From the NCBI GenBank assembly GCA_041725875.1, contig JBGRQB010000003.1, positions 15,457 through 79,456 of the forward strand: DNA of 64,000 nucleotides. Direction: 5' to 3'. A model generated the notes under the pieces. That model was not told the DNA's origin, did not search any database, and was given only the letters and a program-made list of their open reading frames with translations. This DNA is from JBGRQB01 sp041725875 (GTDB lineage: Bacteria > Bacteroidota > Ignavibacteria > Ignavibacteriales > Melioribacteraceae). This document shows, in pieces, positions 54,900 through 63,289 of this stretch (its first letter is position 1; each line of letters begins with the position of its first letter). Both the position numbers and the translations under genes were made by a program.

Positions 54900-55703
54900 T
54901 TACCAGCAAGTCCAGCCGCCATCAACAACAAGGTTTGCGCCTGTCATATAAGATGAAGCTTCACTGGCTAAAAATACCAGAGCGCCTTTGTAGTCAGTCG
55001 GTTGAGCCATTTTATTTAACGGAGTTCGGGATGAATAATTATTTACAAACTCTTCCGATTGCATATTATGCACTCCGCCGGGCGACAATGTATTTGTTCT
55101 TACTCCATCTTTTCCCCAGTAAGCGGCGAGATATTTTGTTAATGAAATAACTGCTCCTTTTGTAACAGAATATGCAGGAGGTTTATAATAAAACTGCTCA
55201 CCATTTTGGTTTTGATATAAAGATTGATTGGGAGCAACAATTCCGTACGTTGATGCAATATTGATGATACTTCCTCTTTTTTGTTTTGCCATTTGCGAAC
55301 CAAAAACCTGTGCGCACAAAAAAGCTCCTGTCAGATTTACATCAATAGATTTCTGCCACAGATGAAGAGGATAATTTTCAAAACGGGACAACTCAAACTG
55401 CGCCTTTGGATCTTCAACCATATCGTTAACTGCTGCGTTGTTAACCAGTATCTCTACTTGCTGAAACTTTTCCATAATCTGATCAAAAACTTTTTGAACC
55501 GATGTTTTGTCAGTAATATCCATTTTAACACCGATTGATTCGGAAGGTAGTTCATTGGCAAAATCTATACATTTTTCTTCATCCAAATCAGCAACAACAA
55601 CATTGGCTCCGGCCTCAGCAAGTGCAGTGCAATGCCATTTACCTATTAATCCCAATGCCCCTGTCACAACAGCGACTCTATTCTCCAGACTAAATTCTTT
55701 CAT
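54900..55703 (-). CDS. Short-chain dehydrogenase of the sugar operon
   Basis: A 267-residue SDR. The cofactor motif is VVTGALGLIGKWHC (the second Gly spacing differs a little from TGxxxGxG), and NNAAVNDMVED and the catalytic YSVTKGAV follow. An insertion near 185-200 (NGEQFYYKPPAYS) lies just before the active-site Tyr and could shape a sugar pocket. Expected role: oxidise or reduce a sugar intermediate. It lies between the aminotransferase and the phosphatase gene. Confidence 0.85.
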   Translation of the reverse strand: MKEFSLENRVAVVTGALGLIGKWHCTALAEAGANVVVADLDEEKCIDFANELPSESIGVKMDITDKTSVQKVFDQIMEKFQQVEILVNNAAVNDMVEDPKAQFELSRFENYPLHLWQKSIDVNLTGAFLCAQVFGSQMAKQKRGSIINIASTYGIVAPNQSLYQNQNGEQFYYKPPAYSVTKGAVISLTKYLAAYWGKDGVRTNTLSPGGVHNMQSEEFVNNYSSRTPLNKMAQPTDYKGALVFLASEASSYMTGANLVVDGGWTCW

Positions 55704-55708
55704 TTCAA

Positions 55709-57043
55709 TTACCTCGTTACAGGTTTCATATTAAAATCAGATGTTTTTCTGAACACTGACTGAACAGGTATTCCTTCAATTTTTTCAGCAAGAGTGTTTG
55801 TCTTAATTGCCCTGTCAAGTTTTGGTAAAATCTCTTCATACGATTTCAGTAAATAAAAAATCTCTTCATCTGTGTGTGAAAAAGAGAGATTATGAAACCC
55901 TGACCACAAAATTCCTTTGCGAATCAATTCCTGCTGGACGTAAGATTTCTGCAGTAAAGCATCAGCAGCGCTCTCCTTGAATGTTACCATTGTACGGCAA
56001 TCCATCCCGATACATTCTGTATAATCCAATCCTAACTTCATAACAATATCGTTATAACCTTCTTTTATTAATTTTCCTTTTTCTCTCAAATAAGAAGGAA
56101 CATTTTTATTTTTCATTTCCTGAATTGTTACTTTTGCTGCTGCAAGCGATAATGCTTCTCCGCCAAAGGTGTTAAAGAAAAAAACATCCTCATCAAAAAG
56201 ATTCATTATTTCCTTTTTTCCTGTTATCACGGAAAGGGGCATTCCATTTGCAACCGCTTTTGAAAAAACTGCTAAATCTGCTTTTACATTAAAATACTCT
56301 TGTGCCCCGCCAAGCGATAATCTAAAGCCTGTCCACATTTCATCAAAAATGAGAGGCACATTTTTTTCCTGACAAATCTGTGCAACTTTTTCTAAAAATC
56401 CGTCGTGAGGATGTTCAAAAACAACTGGTTCTAAAATTACCGCAGCTGTATTATCATCTATGGAATTTTTCAATCCTTCGATATCGTTGTAATTAAAGGT
56501 ATTTGTTAAACCCTGAACCTGATTCGGAATTCCCGAGTTTCTGGTTGTTACACTGATATACCAGTCGTGCCATCCGTGATAACCGCAGCACAATATTTTT
56601 TCTTTACCTGTGTATGCTCGTGCTACTCTTATTGCAGCACTTGTAACATCGGCTCCCCCTTTACTAAATCTTACAGCTTCTGCGTTTGGAATTACTTCAT
56701 TAATTAACTCAGCAACTTCAACTTCCAGAGGGTGCATTAACGAAAATGTAATTCCGTTGTCAAGTTGACGTTTAATTGCATTATCAACTCTGTCATAATT
56801 ATAACCAAGTGAAACAGGTCCGATTCCCATATTAAAATCTATATATTCGTTACCATCCGCATCCCACACTCTTGCTCCTTTTCCCGTAACAAGAAACTTA
56901 GGAGCAACACCATTTACATATTGTGTAACGCCTTTTGCTAAAGTTTGTGTTCCGGCAGGAATCAAATTTTTTGTTCTTTCATAAAGCTGATTTGATTTTT
57001 CTATTACCGGAAACTCCTGATTAAACGCAACTCCATTCAACAT
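55709..57043 (-). CDS. Class III aminotransferase, glutamate-1-semialdehyde aminomutase-like
   Basis: A 444-residue PLP enzyme. IPAGTQTLAKGVTQYVNGVAPKF at the start, VRFSKGGADVTSAAIRVARAYTG, LIFDEMWTGFRL and the PLP-lysine region VFSKAVANGMPLSVITG mark the HemL-like branch of class III. A true HemL role is unlikely in this operon; relatives in polysaccharide clusters transaminate sugars. It overlaps the transketolase C-terminal gene by 23 bases. Confidence 0.87.
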   Translation of the reverse strand: MLNGVAFNQEFPVIEKSNQLYERTKNLIPAGTQTLAKGVTQYVNGVAPKFLVTGKGARVWDADGNEYIDFNMGIGPVSLGYNYDRVDNAIKRQLDNGITFSLMHPLEVEVAELINEVIPNAEAVRFSKGGADVTSAAIRVARAYTGKEKILCCGYHGWHDWYISVTTRNSGIPNQVQGLTNTFNYNDIEGLKNSIDDNTAAVILEPVVFEHPHDGFLEKVAQICQEKNVPLIFDEMWTGFRLSLGGAQEYFNVKADLAVFSKAVANGMPLSVITGKKEIMNLFDEDVFFFNTFGGEALSLAAAKVTIQEMKNKNVPSYLREKGKLIKEGYNDIVMKLGLDYTECIGMDCRTMVTFKESAADALLQKSYVQQELIRKGILWSGFHNLSFSHTDEEIFYLLKSYEEILPKLDRAIKTNTLAEKIEGIPVQSVFRKTSDFNMKPVTR

Positions 57044-57956
57044 AATATTCTGTTCTCTTTTTTATTAAGTGATTTTCAATTTTATTTGCCAGCTGACTTG
57101 CAGTAAATCCTTCATATTCAAGTACATCATTAAACAGTGCAGGTTTGAACCATTTGTTTTTTAATGCAACAGGATAAACTTTTGCCGTCTGATTATTTTT
57201 CACAATATGCTCGGAGAGTATTGTAAATAAACCGCCTGTGAGAAAGTGATCTTCAACTGTGACAAGAAGTGATGTTTCTGAAATAGCAAGATCAACAGCT
57301 TCTTTATCAAGAGGTTTGAGACATCTCATATTTAACACACGAGCCGAAACTCCTCTGTTTCGCAGAATTTCTGCTGCCTTTACAGCCTGTTCAGTTAGAA
57401 CCCCGTATGTTAAAATTGCAACATCTTTTCCATCTCCAATTTGTTCGGCTTTTCCCAAAACAAAATTCTGATGTTCCATAAATGGCTTGCTGTTATTGTA
57501 TCTGATGTAGAATGGTTTATTACAGCCTAAAATTTTGGGAAGACATTTTAACATATCATCTTCATCGGCCGGACAAAAAACATTCATTTTTGGAATTCCT
57601 CTCATTAAAGAGATATCTTCAACCGCCTGATGTGTTGGTCCGTTTGCTTCAGATAAAAATCCTGCAAAACTTCCTACAAGCTTTACCGGCAGTTTTGGAA
57701 TTCCCACATCTGTACGAATGAATTCAAATGCACGCATTGTTAAAAATGAAGCAAGAGCGTGAGAAACAGGAATACGTCCGCGAAGTGCCAACCCTGCTGA
57801 AACTCCTACTAATGTCTGCTCTGTAATACCAGTATCGATAAACCTGTCAGGTATTATACCCGGCAGATTTCTTATTGCTGCCCGGTTCTCGGCTGTCAAA
57901 ATTATATATCTGTCGTCTGATAAAACTTGCTGAATCAATAATTCTTCATAATTCAT
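57021..57956 (-). CDS. Transketolase C-terminal subunit
   Basis: A 311-residue protein holding the pyrimidine-binding and C-terminal domains of a split transketolase. RFIDTGITEQTLVGVSAGLALRGRIP contains the catalytic glutamate, and EANGPTHQAVEDISLMRGIPKMNVFCPAD is the TPP/phosphate loop. Cluster-encoded split transketolases build unusual sugars rather than serving the pentose phosphate pathway. The stop overlaps the next gene, so the two are coupled. Confidence 0.9.
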   Translation of the reverse strand: MNYEELLIQQVLSDDRYIILTAENRAAIRNLPGIIPDRFIDTGITEQTLVGVSAGLALRGRIPVSHALASFLTMRAFEFIRTDVGIPKLPVKLVGSFAGFLSEANGPTHQAVEDISLMRGIPKMNVFCPADEDDMLKCLPKILGCNKPFYIRYNNSKPFMEHQNFVLGKAEQIGDGKDVAILTYGVLTEQAVKAAEILRNRGVSARVLNMRCLKPLDKEAVDLAISETSLLVTVEDHFLTGGLFTILSEHIVKNNQTAKVYPVALKNKWFKPALFNDVLEYEGFTASQLANKIENHLIKKRTEYYVEWSCV

Positions 57957-57959
57957 ATA

Positions 57960-58817
57960 TTACCTGGCTATAATAGTTTCTGATTGCAATTGTGTGTAAT
58001 GTTCCCCTTCCAGTTCTTCCAGTAACTGTTTAATTTCGTCTTCGGTAAAACGACAAAACCATCTGTCAGCTTTTTCTTCAATACTTGGAAGTCCCTTGCC
58101 TCTTGTTGTGTCAGCAATTACAACATTTGGTTTTTCAGAAAGGAAATCGAGTTGAGAAAATGTTTCATTTAATTCGGTAAAGCTGTGGCCATCTATTCTG
58201 GCAACAGTACATCCAAAAGCTTCAAATTTATTTTCCAGTGGTTCCAGCGGAATGAGTTTTTCAGTTTCAGTATTTGCCTGAAATTTATTTCTGTCAACAA
58301 CAATAACGAGGTTATCCAAGTTATAAGAAGCTGCAACTAATAAAGCTTCCCAATTGGAACCTTCGTTTAGTTCTCCGTCACCGACAATTACAACTACTTT
58401 GTTGTTTTTCTTTTTCATCTTTATATCAAGTGCAACACCTGTAGCAACTGAAAGAAGATGCCCCAGTGAACCTGAGTGAAATTCTATTCCCGGTATATTT
58501 GTATTTGGATGCCAATAGATATCGTCATTAACTTTAACGTGACTATCTAACCTTGTCTTGTCAAGCCATCCGAGTTCAACAAAAGTACCATACAACGCAG
58601 GTACATCATGCCCCTTTGATAAAAAAAGATAATCTCTTTCAGGATCTTTCAATTTTTCAAAATTAAGATTCAAAAATCTCTTATAGAGATAAACAATAAG
58701 TTCAACACAAGAAAGAGATGCACCTATAAAGCAGCCGCCTTTCCCGGTGAGTTCAATAATTGTTTTTCTTACATTCAGACTTATCTGTTCAAGTTCAGTA
58801 ATATCTTTTTCTTTCAT
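57960..58817 (-). CDS. Transketolase N-terminal subunit
   Basis: A 285-residue protein with the thiamine diphosphate-binding motif GDGELNEGSNWEALLVAASYNLDNLVIVVDRN and FLSKGHDVPALYG for phosphate. It complements the C-terminal subunit three bases downstream. It overlaps the cytidylyltransferase gene by four bases (ATGA). Confidence 0.9.
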   Translation of the reverse strand: MKEKDITELEQISLNVRKTIIELTGKGGCFIGASLSCVELIVYLYKRFLNLNFEKLKDPERDYLFLSKGHDVPALYGTFVELGWLDKTRLDSHVKVNDDIYWHPNTNIPGIEFHSGSLGHLLSVATGVALDIKMKKKNNKVVVIVGDGELNEGSNWEALLVAASYNLDNLVIVVDRNKFQANTETEKLIPLEPLENKFEAFGCTVARIDGHSFTELNETFSQLDFLSEKPNVVIADTTRGKGLPSIEEKADRWFCRFTEDEIKQLLEELEGEHYTQLQSETIIAR

Positions 58818-59623
58818 AGTACAGCCATTTTCTTTTTTCTCTTATATTCTTTAATGTTTTTAAGTTCTGCGATATGGTTGTCGTACCAATATTGTCCGAC
58901 GTATTTTTGATTTATTTTTTTCAGAAATGGTTTATCTTGCAGTAATTTTAAGATTTGATACATATTAAATATTTTGTGTTCGGGATATAACTCTTCATAT
59001 ACTTTTTTGATAAAAATGTAATCTTCTTCGTAATCTATTGTCCAGCGATGTGTAGATGAATAATCAAGTTTGTTTTCCCATTCAACATTTCCGACAATAA
59101 ATTTATTTCGATTTTCCCAGATGTATGGGGTGGTGTGTTCTCTTTCAAATGGAAGTTTCGCTTCAAACCAGGATTTCTCCAGCGCTTCAAAACTCATAAT
59201 TTCAACATCATTACCATCCGGATAAGAGGCTGGATGCAAATTACTTACATAATCAAATTCATCATTGCTGTTTATAAAAACTGAAATTACTTTATCAATA
59301 ATTTCAGGATCAATTAACGGACAGTCGGAAGGAATTTTCACAATTGCATCGGCATCATATTTAATCGCTGCTTTATAATGTCTGTCGAGCAAATCAAAAG
59401 GATCTCCTCTGAAACATTCAATATTTTCAGCCCGACATAAATCTTCTATAACATCATCCTGACTGGCAGTTGATGTAGCAATTACAATTTCGTTTGTAAA
59501 TCTGGCAGAATCTATTCTTTCAACAATTCTGGCCAGAAGAGGTTTTCCGCACAAAGACATCATCACTTTGTATGGGAGTCTGGTTGACTGGGTTCTTGCC
59601 TGAACAACAATCAATATTTTCAT
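58814..59623 (-). CDS. SpsF-type cytidylyltransferase
   Basis: A 269-residue nucleotidyltransferase. VVQARTQSTRLPYKVM is the N-terminal nucleotide-binding signature, and KIPSDCPLIDPEIIDKV is the magnesium site. SpsF/NeuA-like proteins activate ulosonic acids as CMP derivatives. It therefore should activate the product of the NeuB-type enzyme. C-terminal tail is basic. Confidence 0.85.
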   Translation of the reverse strand: MKILIVVQARTQSTRLPYKVMMSLCGKPLLARIVERIDSARFTNEIVIATSTASQDDVIEDLCRAENIECFRGDPFDLLDRHYKAAIKYDADAIVKIPSDCPLIDPEIIDKVISVFINSNDEFDYVSNLHPASYPDGNDVEIMSFEALEKSWFEAKLPFEREHTTPYIWENRNKFIVGNVEWENKLDYSSTHRWTIDYEEDYIFIKKVYEELYPEHKIFNMYQILKLLQDKPFLKKINQKYVGQYWYDNHIAELKNIKEYKRKKKMAVL

Positions 59624-59659
59624 TTTATCCCTCTCTCATTTTTGAACTTAATAAAATTG

Positions 59660-60676
59660 CTAACTGAAACATTTTTGATTTTTCAATTCTGAAAATATGT
59701 TGGATTTTCCCATCTCATTTGTTAACAAATTTTCTCCCAGTCGGGCAATTTTTTCAGCCGATCTTCCTGAGTTTTGTACCGGTGTTAATTTTTTCAATGT
59801 ATTAAGATTAAAGTATGAATAAACTTCTTTCTTTAATGCCAAGCCGATATAAACAACCGAGGAATATTTGGTAACGAGTGTTGAACAATTTGCTATGAGA
59901 TGATTTATATTATAATTGGAATAGACAATTGCATCGGGAGCAAGTTCGTTGATTTCTTTGGTAGCTCGCTCAACTTTTTCATTAGGGTGAAGTTTGAAAA
60001 TTAATTGTCGGCCATTTGCAATTTCAATTGCTTCTTTAATAAAAGCTTTTCGATTCTCATATTTGAATGTTTCTCTGGAATCAGAAGTCGCAACAAGTAC
60101 GTAGTTTTTGAGTCTGAAATCATTATTATTAAACTGTTCTGCATTATCAAAATTTGGAATACCTGTAACAACAAGTTTTGATTCTTTTATCCCCTTTTTG
60201 ATAAAGAAGTTTTTGTATCCTTCTGATGCCACACAAAAATAACTGTAAGCATCTGATAATCCATTTGTAGAAGTGCTTGCCAGATAGCGCGGCAACTTTA
60301 AATATCTTACAAGATAATACATAAAATTTTCAGGATCAGTCATTCCTTCTTGAACCAAAATCATTTTTTTATCTCGTATATTTTTAGGTATGATTAAATC
60401 AGAACCTGTAAAAACTAAATCATAATTATGAAGATTCCCGCCGTAATCAATTTTCAGATTGTTCGCCCAAAGATATTCTTCCGTATCTTTTCTGAACTTC
60501 CCTCCCAAAATTGTAAAGTCCAGCAATCCTGCTTTGCGTATGAGGTTCAGAAGGCCATCTGTATAGAATGGAGTAAAATAGCAATCATAAGAAGATGAGA
60601 GATAATTTGAAATTTTGTGCATCATTGATGTTTGATTTATTGAACCACCGATAAACAATATTTTTTTCTTCATCAC
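59660..60676 (-). CDS. GT-B-type transferase of the sugar operon
   Basis: A 338-residue protein with a glycosyltransferase-B-like layout: KILFIGGSINQTSMMHKI at the start, then VLVATSDSRETFKYENR and LIFKLHPNEKVERA, and ANCSTLVTKYSSVVYIGLALKKEVYSYF in the second domain. These recall CDP-glycerol/capsule transferases and KpsS-like proteins. It might attach the CMP-activated sugar, but the donor is unknown. ATG at 60676 or 60673. It is the first gene of the operon and lies behind the 11-base array. Confidence 0.7.
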   Translation of the reverse strand: MMKKKILFIGGSINQTSMMHKISNYLSSSYDCYFTPFYTDGLLNLIRKAGLLDFTILGGKFRKDTEEYLWANNLKIDYGGNLHNYDLVFTGSDLIIPKNIRDKKMILVQEGMTDPENFMYYLVRYLKLPRYLASTSTNGLSDAYSYFCVASEGYKNFFIKKGIKESKLVVTGIPNFDNAEQFNNNDFRLKNYVLVATSDSRETFKYENRKAFIKEAIEIANGRQLIFKLHPNEKVERATKEINELAPDAIVYSNYNINHLIANCSTLVTKYSSVVYIGLALKKEVYSYFNLNTLKKLTPVQNSGRSAEKIARLGENLLTNEMGKSNIFSELKNQKCFS

Positions 60677-60722
60677 GTCACCTTTTTTTTGCTAATGAAA
60701 TTTGTAGTTTTTTTTTGAAAGA

Positions 60723-60763
60723 AGTGTTACGCCAAAGTTACGTTTGTATTACCAAACTGTTAA
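60723..60763 (-). promoter_or_regulatory. Four-copy 11-base array in front of the sugar operon
   Basis: On the + strand GTGTTAC at 60724, AAGTTAC at 60735, GTATTAC at 60746 and CTGTTAA at 60757 repeat at exactly 11 bases. The first starts 48 bases before the ATG at 60676. I see no good -7 box at the spacing found in the other arrays. The array also lies upstream of the divergent phosphoesterase gene and could act there. Confidence 0.65.
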
Positions 60764-60852
60764 AGTCGTTATACTTAACAATTCGATAATGTTCAGTTTA
60801 TAATGTAGTAACAAACAAATACTATATTGGGACAAACAATTGGAAAACATTT

Positions 60853-61755
60853 ATGAAAATAGTTCATATCTCAGATCTTCATTTTGACAAAGATTTCAAA
60901 CGCAATAACATAATTAAGTTTGAACGACTCCTGAAATTTCTAAATAGAACTAATACTGATCACCTTGTAATAACCGGCGATATTTCTCACGGCAGAAGAA
61001 AAGAAGATTATCTTATTCTAAAAGATTTATTAAGAAAGAATGATTTTCTGCATACAGATAAAACCTCTATAGTGATAGGGAATCATGATATTTTTGGCGG
61101 AGTAATCACAGCAGAGGATGTAATTGATTTTCCAAATAAATGTAAAGAAACTGTTTATCAGGATGAGATAGATGATTTCTTTTCTATATTCAGTGAACTT
61201 TTTGATTCGGCAATTTTTCCTGACGGCAAAAAAACTTTTCCTTATCTGAAATTTGTTAAAGAAGTTTTATTCATTGGCATAAATTCAAATGCAAAATATT
61301 CTCTTGTTAAAAATTTATTTGCTTCTAATGGAAAAGTTTCAAAAACACAATTCACTGATTTACAGATGCTTCTTCAAAATCATATTTCAGAATTGAAAAA
61401 AAGGATAGTTTTAATTCATCACCATTTTTCAAAATTCCATCAGGATTTAATGGATAAAAAAAATCCGTTATGGGATAAGGTTGAAAAAACAACTATGAAA
61501 CTGCGCGGGAAAAAAAAGTTACTGGAGTTATTTAAGGATCATAATGTTGAAATGGTTTTACACGGGCATGTGCATCAGATGGGTGAATATATGCGCGAAG
61601 GAATAAAATTTATGAATGCAGGTGCGTCAATTGATAATTATGATGAAAACAAAATTCAGTTTAATCTTATAAATCTTACAACCGAAGGCGTTATTTCTTC
61701 TATAGAAAGTTTTGAAAATAATTTCAGTGAAACACTTCTCACAGAAACAGCATAA
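60853..61755 (+). CDS. Calcineurin-like metallophosphoesterase
   Basis: A 300-residue metallophosphoesterase with motif blocks HISDLHFDKDF (I), TGDISHGRR (II), VIGNHD (III), LIHHHFSKF (IV) and LHGHVHQMG (V), the complete dimetal site. The substrate could be a cyclic nucleotide, phosphodiester or lipid headgroup; the CpdA-like length fits the first. It lies divergent from the sugar operon and its terminator is strong. Confidence 0.88.
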   Translation: MKIVHISDLHFDKDFKRNNIIKFERLLKFLNRTNTDHLVITGDISHGRRKEDYLILKDLLRKNDFLHTDKTSIVIGNHDIFGGVITAEDVIDFPNKCKETVYQDEIDDFFSIFSELFDSAIFPDGKKTFPYLKFVKEVLFIGINSNAKYSLVKNLFASNGKVSKTQFTDLQMLLQNHISELKKRIVLIHHHFSKFHQDLMDKKNPLWDKVEKTTMKLRGKKKLLELFKDHNVEMVLHGHVHQMGEYMREGIKFMNAGASIDNYDENKIQFNLINLTTEGVISSIESFENNFSETLLTETA

Positions 61756-61765
61756 TCTCTCTAAG

Positions 61766-61791
61766 AAAGGAGGCACAAAGCCTCCTTTTTA
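61766..61791 (+). terminator. Terminator after the phosphoesterase gene
   Basis: AAGGAGGC pairs with GCCTCCTT around ACAAA, followed by TTTTT. Confidence 0.88.
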
Positions 61792-63285
61792 TAAACCTTT
61801 ATATTTCAAATATCCTGTTATATCAAGTTTCTTGCCTGTTGCATCAGATAATCTTTTTTGCCAGTGACGAGTTACACCGTCGTTATAAAGATATTTTTTC
61901 AAAAACTCACCGGTTTCTTTTTTAAGAACAAAATTCTCTCCGAATTTTTCTTTTAGTGTTTTGTGAACCTGCCAGCTGATAATGTCAGCAATTAAGTAGT
62001 TTTGAACATAGCAGGGATAAGCTACATAAAAAACAGAAGCAAGGTTTACCGGTCTCGGACTTTTCAAGTCACCTTTAAATATTCTTTTATAAACAGCATT
62101 TTGTACTTCATTCGGATCTTTATCCAGATTTTTGTACAATTCAAATTCTACAAGAAAATTAGCAATGCTGAATCTCAGAGAAACCGCGCTCATATATTTA
62201 TCTTGTATATCAGCATTTTTAATTTCTTCATCCGAAAGTTTTGTATGTTTTTTTAACCACACGGGATTTGTATAAAATCTTGCAATTGTCTCAGCCATAC
62301 CTTCAAAGTATGCTAGTCCGTTTGCCGATCCCAAACACCATTCATAACCTTTCAACATTGGTGAGCTGACTTCTGTAAAGACTGTCTGCAAACCATGTCC
62401 CAACTCATGCATTCTTGTTCTTAATCCGGCAGCAGGCAGACAAACAATTCTTACATCTTTTGGAATATTAACTGAAATACAATTTCCGCCATAAGGAATT
62501 TGTTTGTCAACAAATCGGATTGGCATTTGTTTGTAATTCATTCCAATATCTGAGAGCGTTTCAGATAAAACTTCCTGATATTTTTCAGATGGTATATCAA
62601 TTTTGAGTCTTGAACTAAATCTGAAGTAAGGCATAAGATTCCTGAAATTGAGTTCTTTTCCTTCTTTTTCAAGTTTGCTTAAAATTTCGTTATACGGGGC
62701 GTCAGTTGTTTTTAACATTTCATCAATCATTGAATAAAATGATTTGATTCCCTGTCCTGATAACTCCAGAATAAAATCGCCGTAATCGGAATAGCCCAAT
62801 TCTTTAACTTTGGCGTTTCTCATTTTCATAAGATCCAAAACCATTTCAGAAAGTTTTTCTTCAGATGGTCTTTCGGGATCTTTTTTGTTGCTGATCCATT
62901 CTTCAAGCTGATTTCTGTAACCGCTTATCTCATCATCATAATTTACTTTGGCGGCTGTTAAAATTCTTTTCCAGATAACAACTCTGATTTTTAATTTTTC
63001 ATCTTTAATCTCATTCAGTTTTGAATACCATTCATCAATTACTTGATTAAGTTTTTCATCTGAAAATAGCTCTGCATATTCTTCACTTGGGGTGTCAAGA
63101 TCAGGTTTTCCTTCCTGCGAATAAACGTACCAGGTAGATAAACCATATTGATTTGTTATTTCTTCGTAGATTCTTTCTTTTTCATCGAGAAAAAGTTTTA
63201 GATCGTTATAATTAGTAAGAAGTTTGGCAAACGAAGAGGAAACAAATAATAAAATAAATAAAAATTGAATGATTGTTTTTTTCAT
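61789..63285 (-). CDS. M2/M3-like zinc metallopeptidase
   Basis: Exported 498-residue peptidase of the gluzincin clan. The signal peptide is IIQFLFILLFVSSSFAK. The zinc site HELGHGLQTVFTE is followed about 25 residues on by GLAYFEGMAETIAR, providing the third ligand, as in M2/M3 oligopeptidases. Its size, smaller than thimet-type M3 proteins, makes the exact family uncertain. I start at MKKTIIQFLF, with AGGT before it, rather than ten codons earlier. Confidence 0.83.
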   Translation of the reverse strand: MKKTIIQFLFILLFVSSSFAKLLTNYNDLKLFLDEKERIYEEITNQYGLSTWYVYSQEGKPDLDTPSEEYAELFSDEKLNQVIDEWYSKLNEIKDEKLKIRVVIWKRILTAAKVNYDDEISGYRNQLEEWISNKKDPERPSEEKLSEMVLDLMKMRNAKVKELGYSDYGDFILELSGQGIKSFYSMIDEMLKTTDAPYNEILSKLEKEGKELNFRNLMPYFRFSSRLKIDIPSEKYQEVLSETLSDIGMNYKQMPIRFVDKQIPYGGNCISVNIPKDVRIVCLPAAGLRTRMHELGHGLQTVFTEVSSPMLKGYEWCLGSANGLAYFEGMAETIARFYTNPVWLKKHTKLSDEEIKNADIQDKYMSAVSLRFSIANFLVEFELYKNLDKDPNEVQNAVYKRIFKGDLKSPRPVNLASVFYVAYPCYVQNYLIADIISWQVHKTLKEKFGENFVLKKETGEFLKKYLYNDGVTRHWQKRLSDATGKKLDITGYLKYKGL

Positions 63286-63289
63286 TTTT

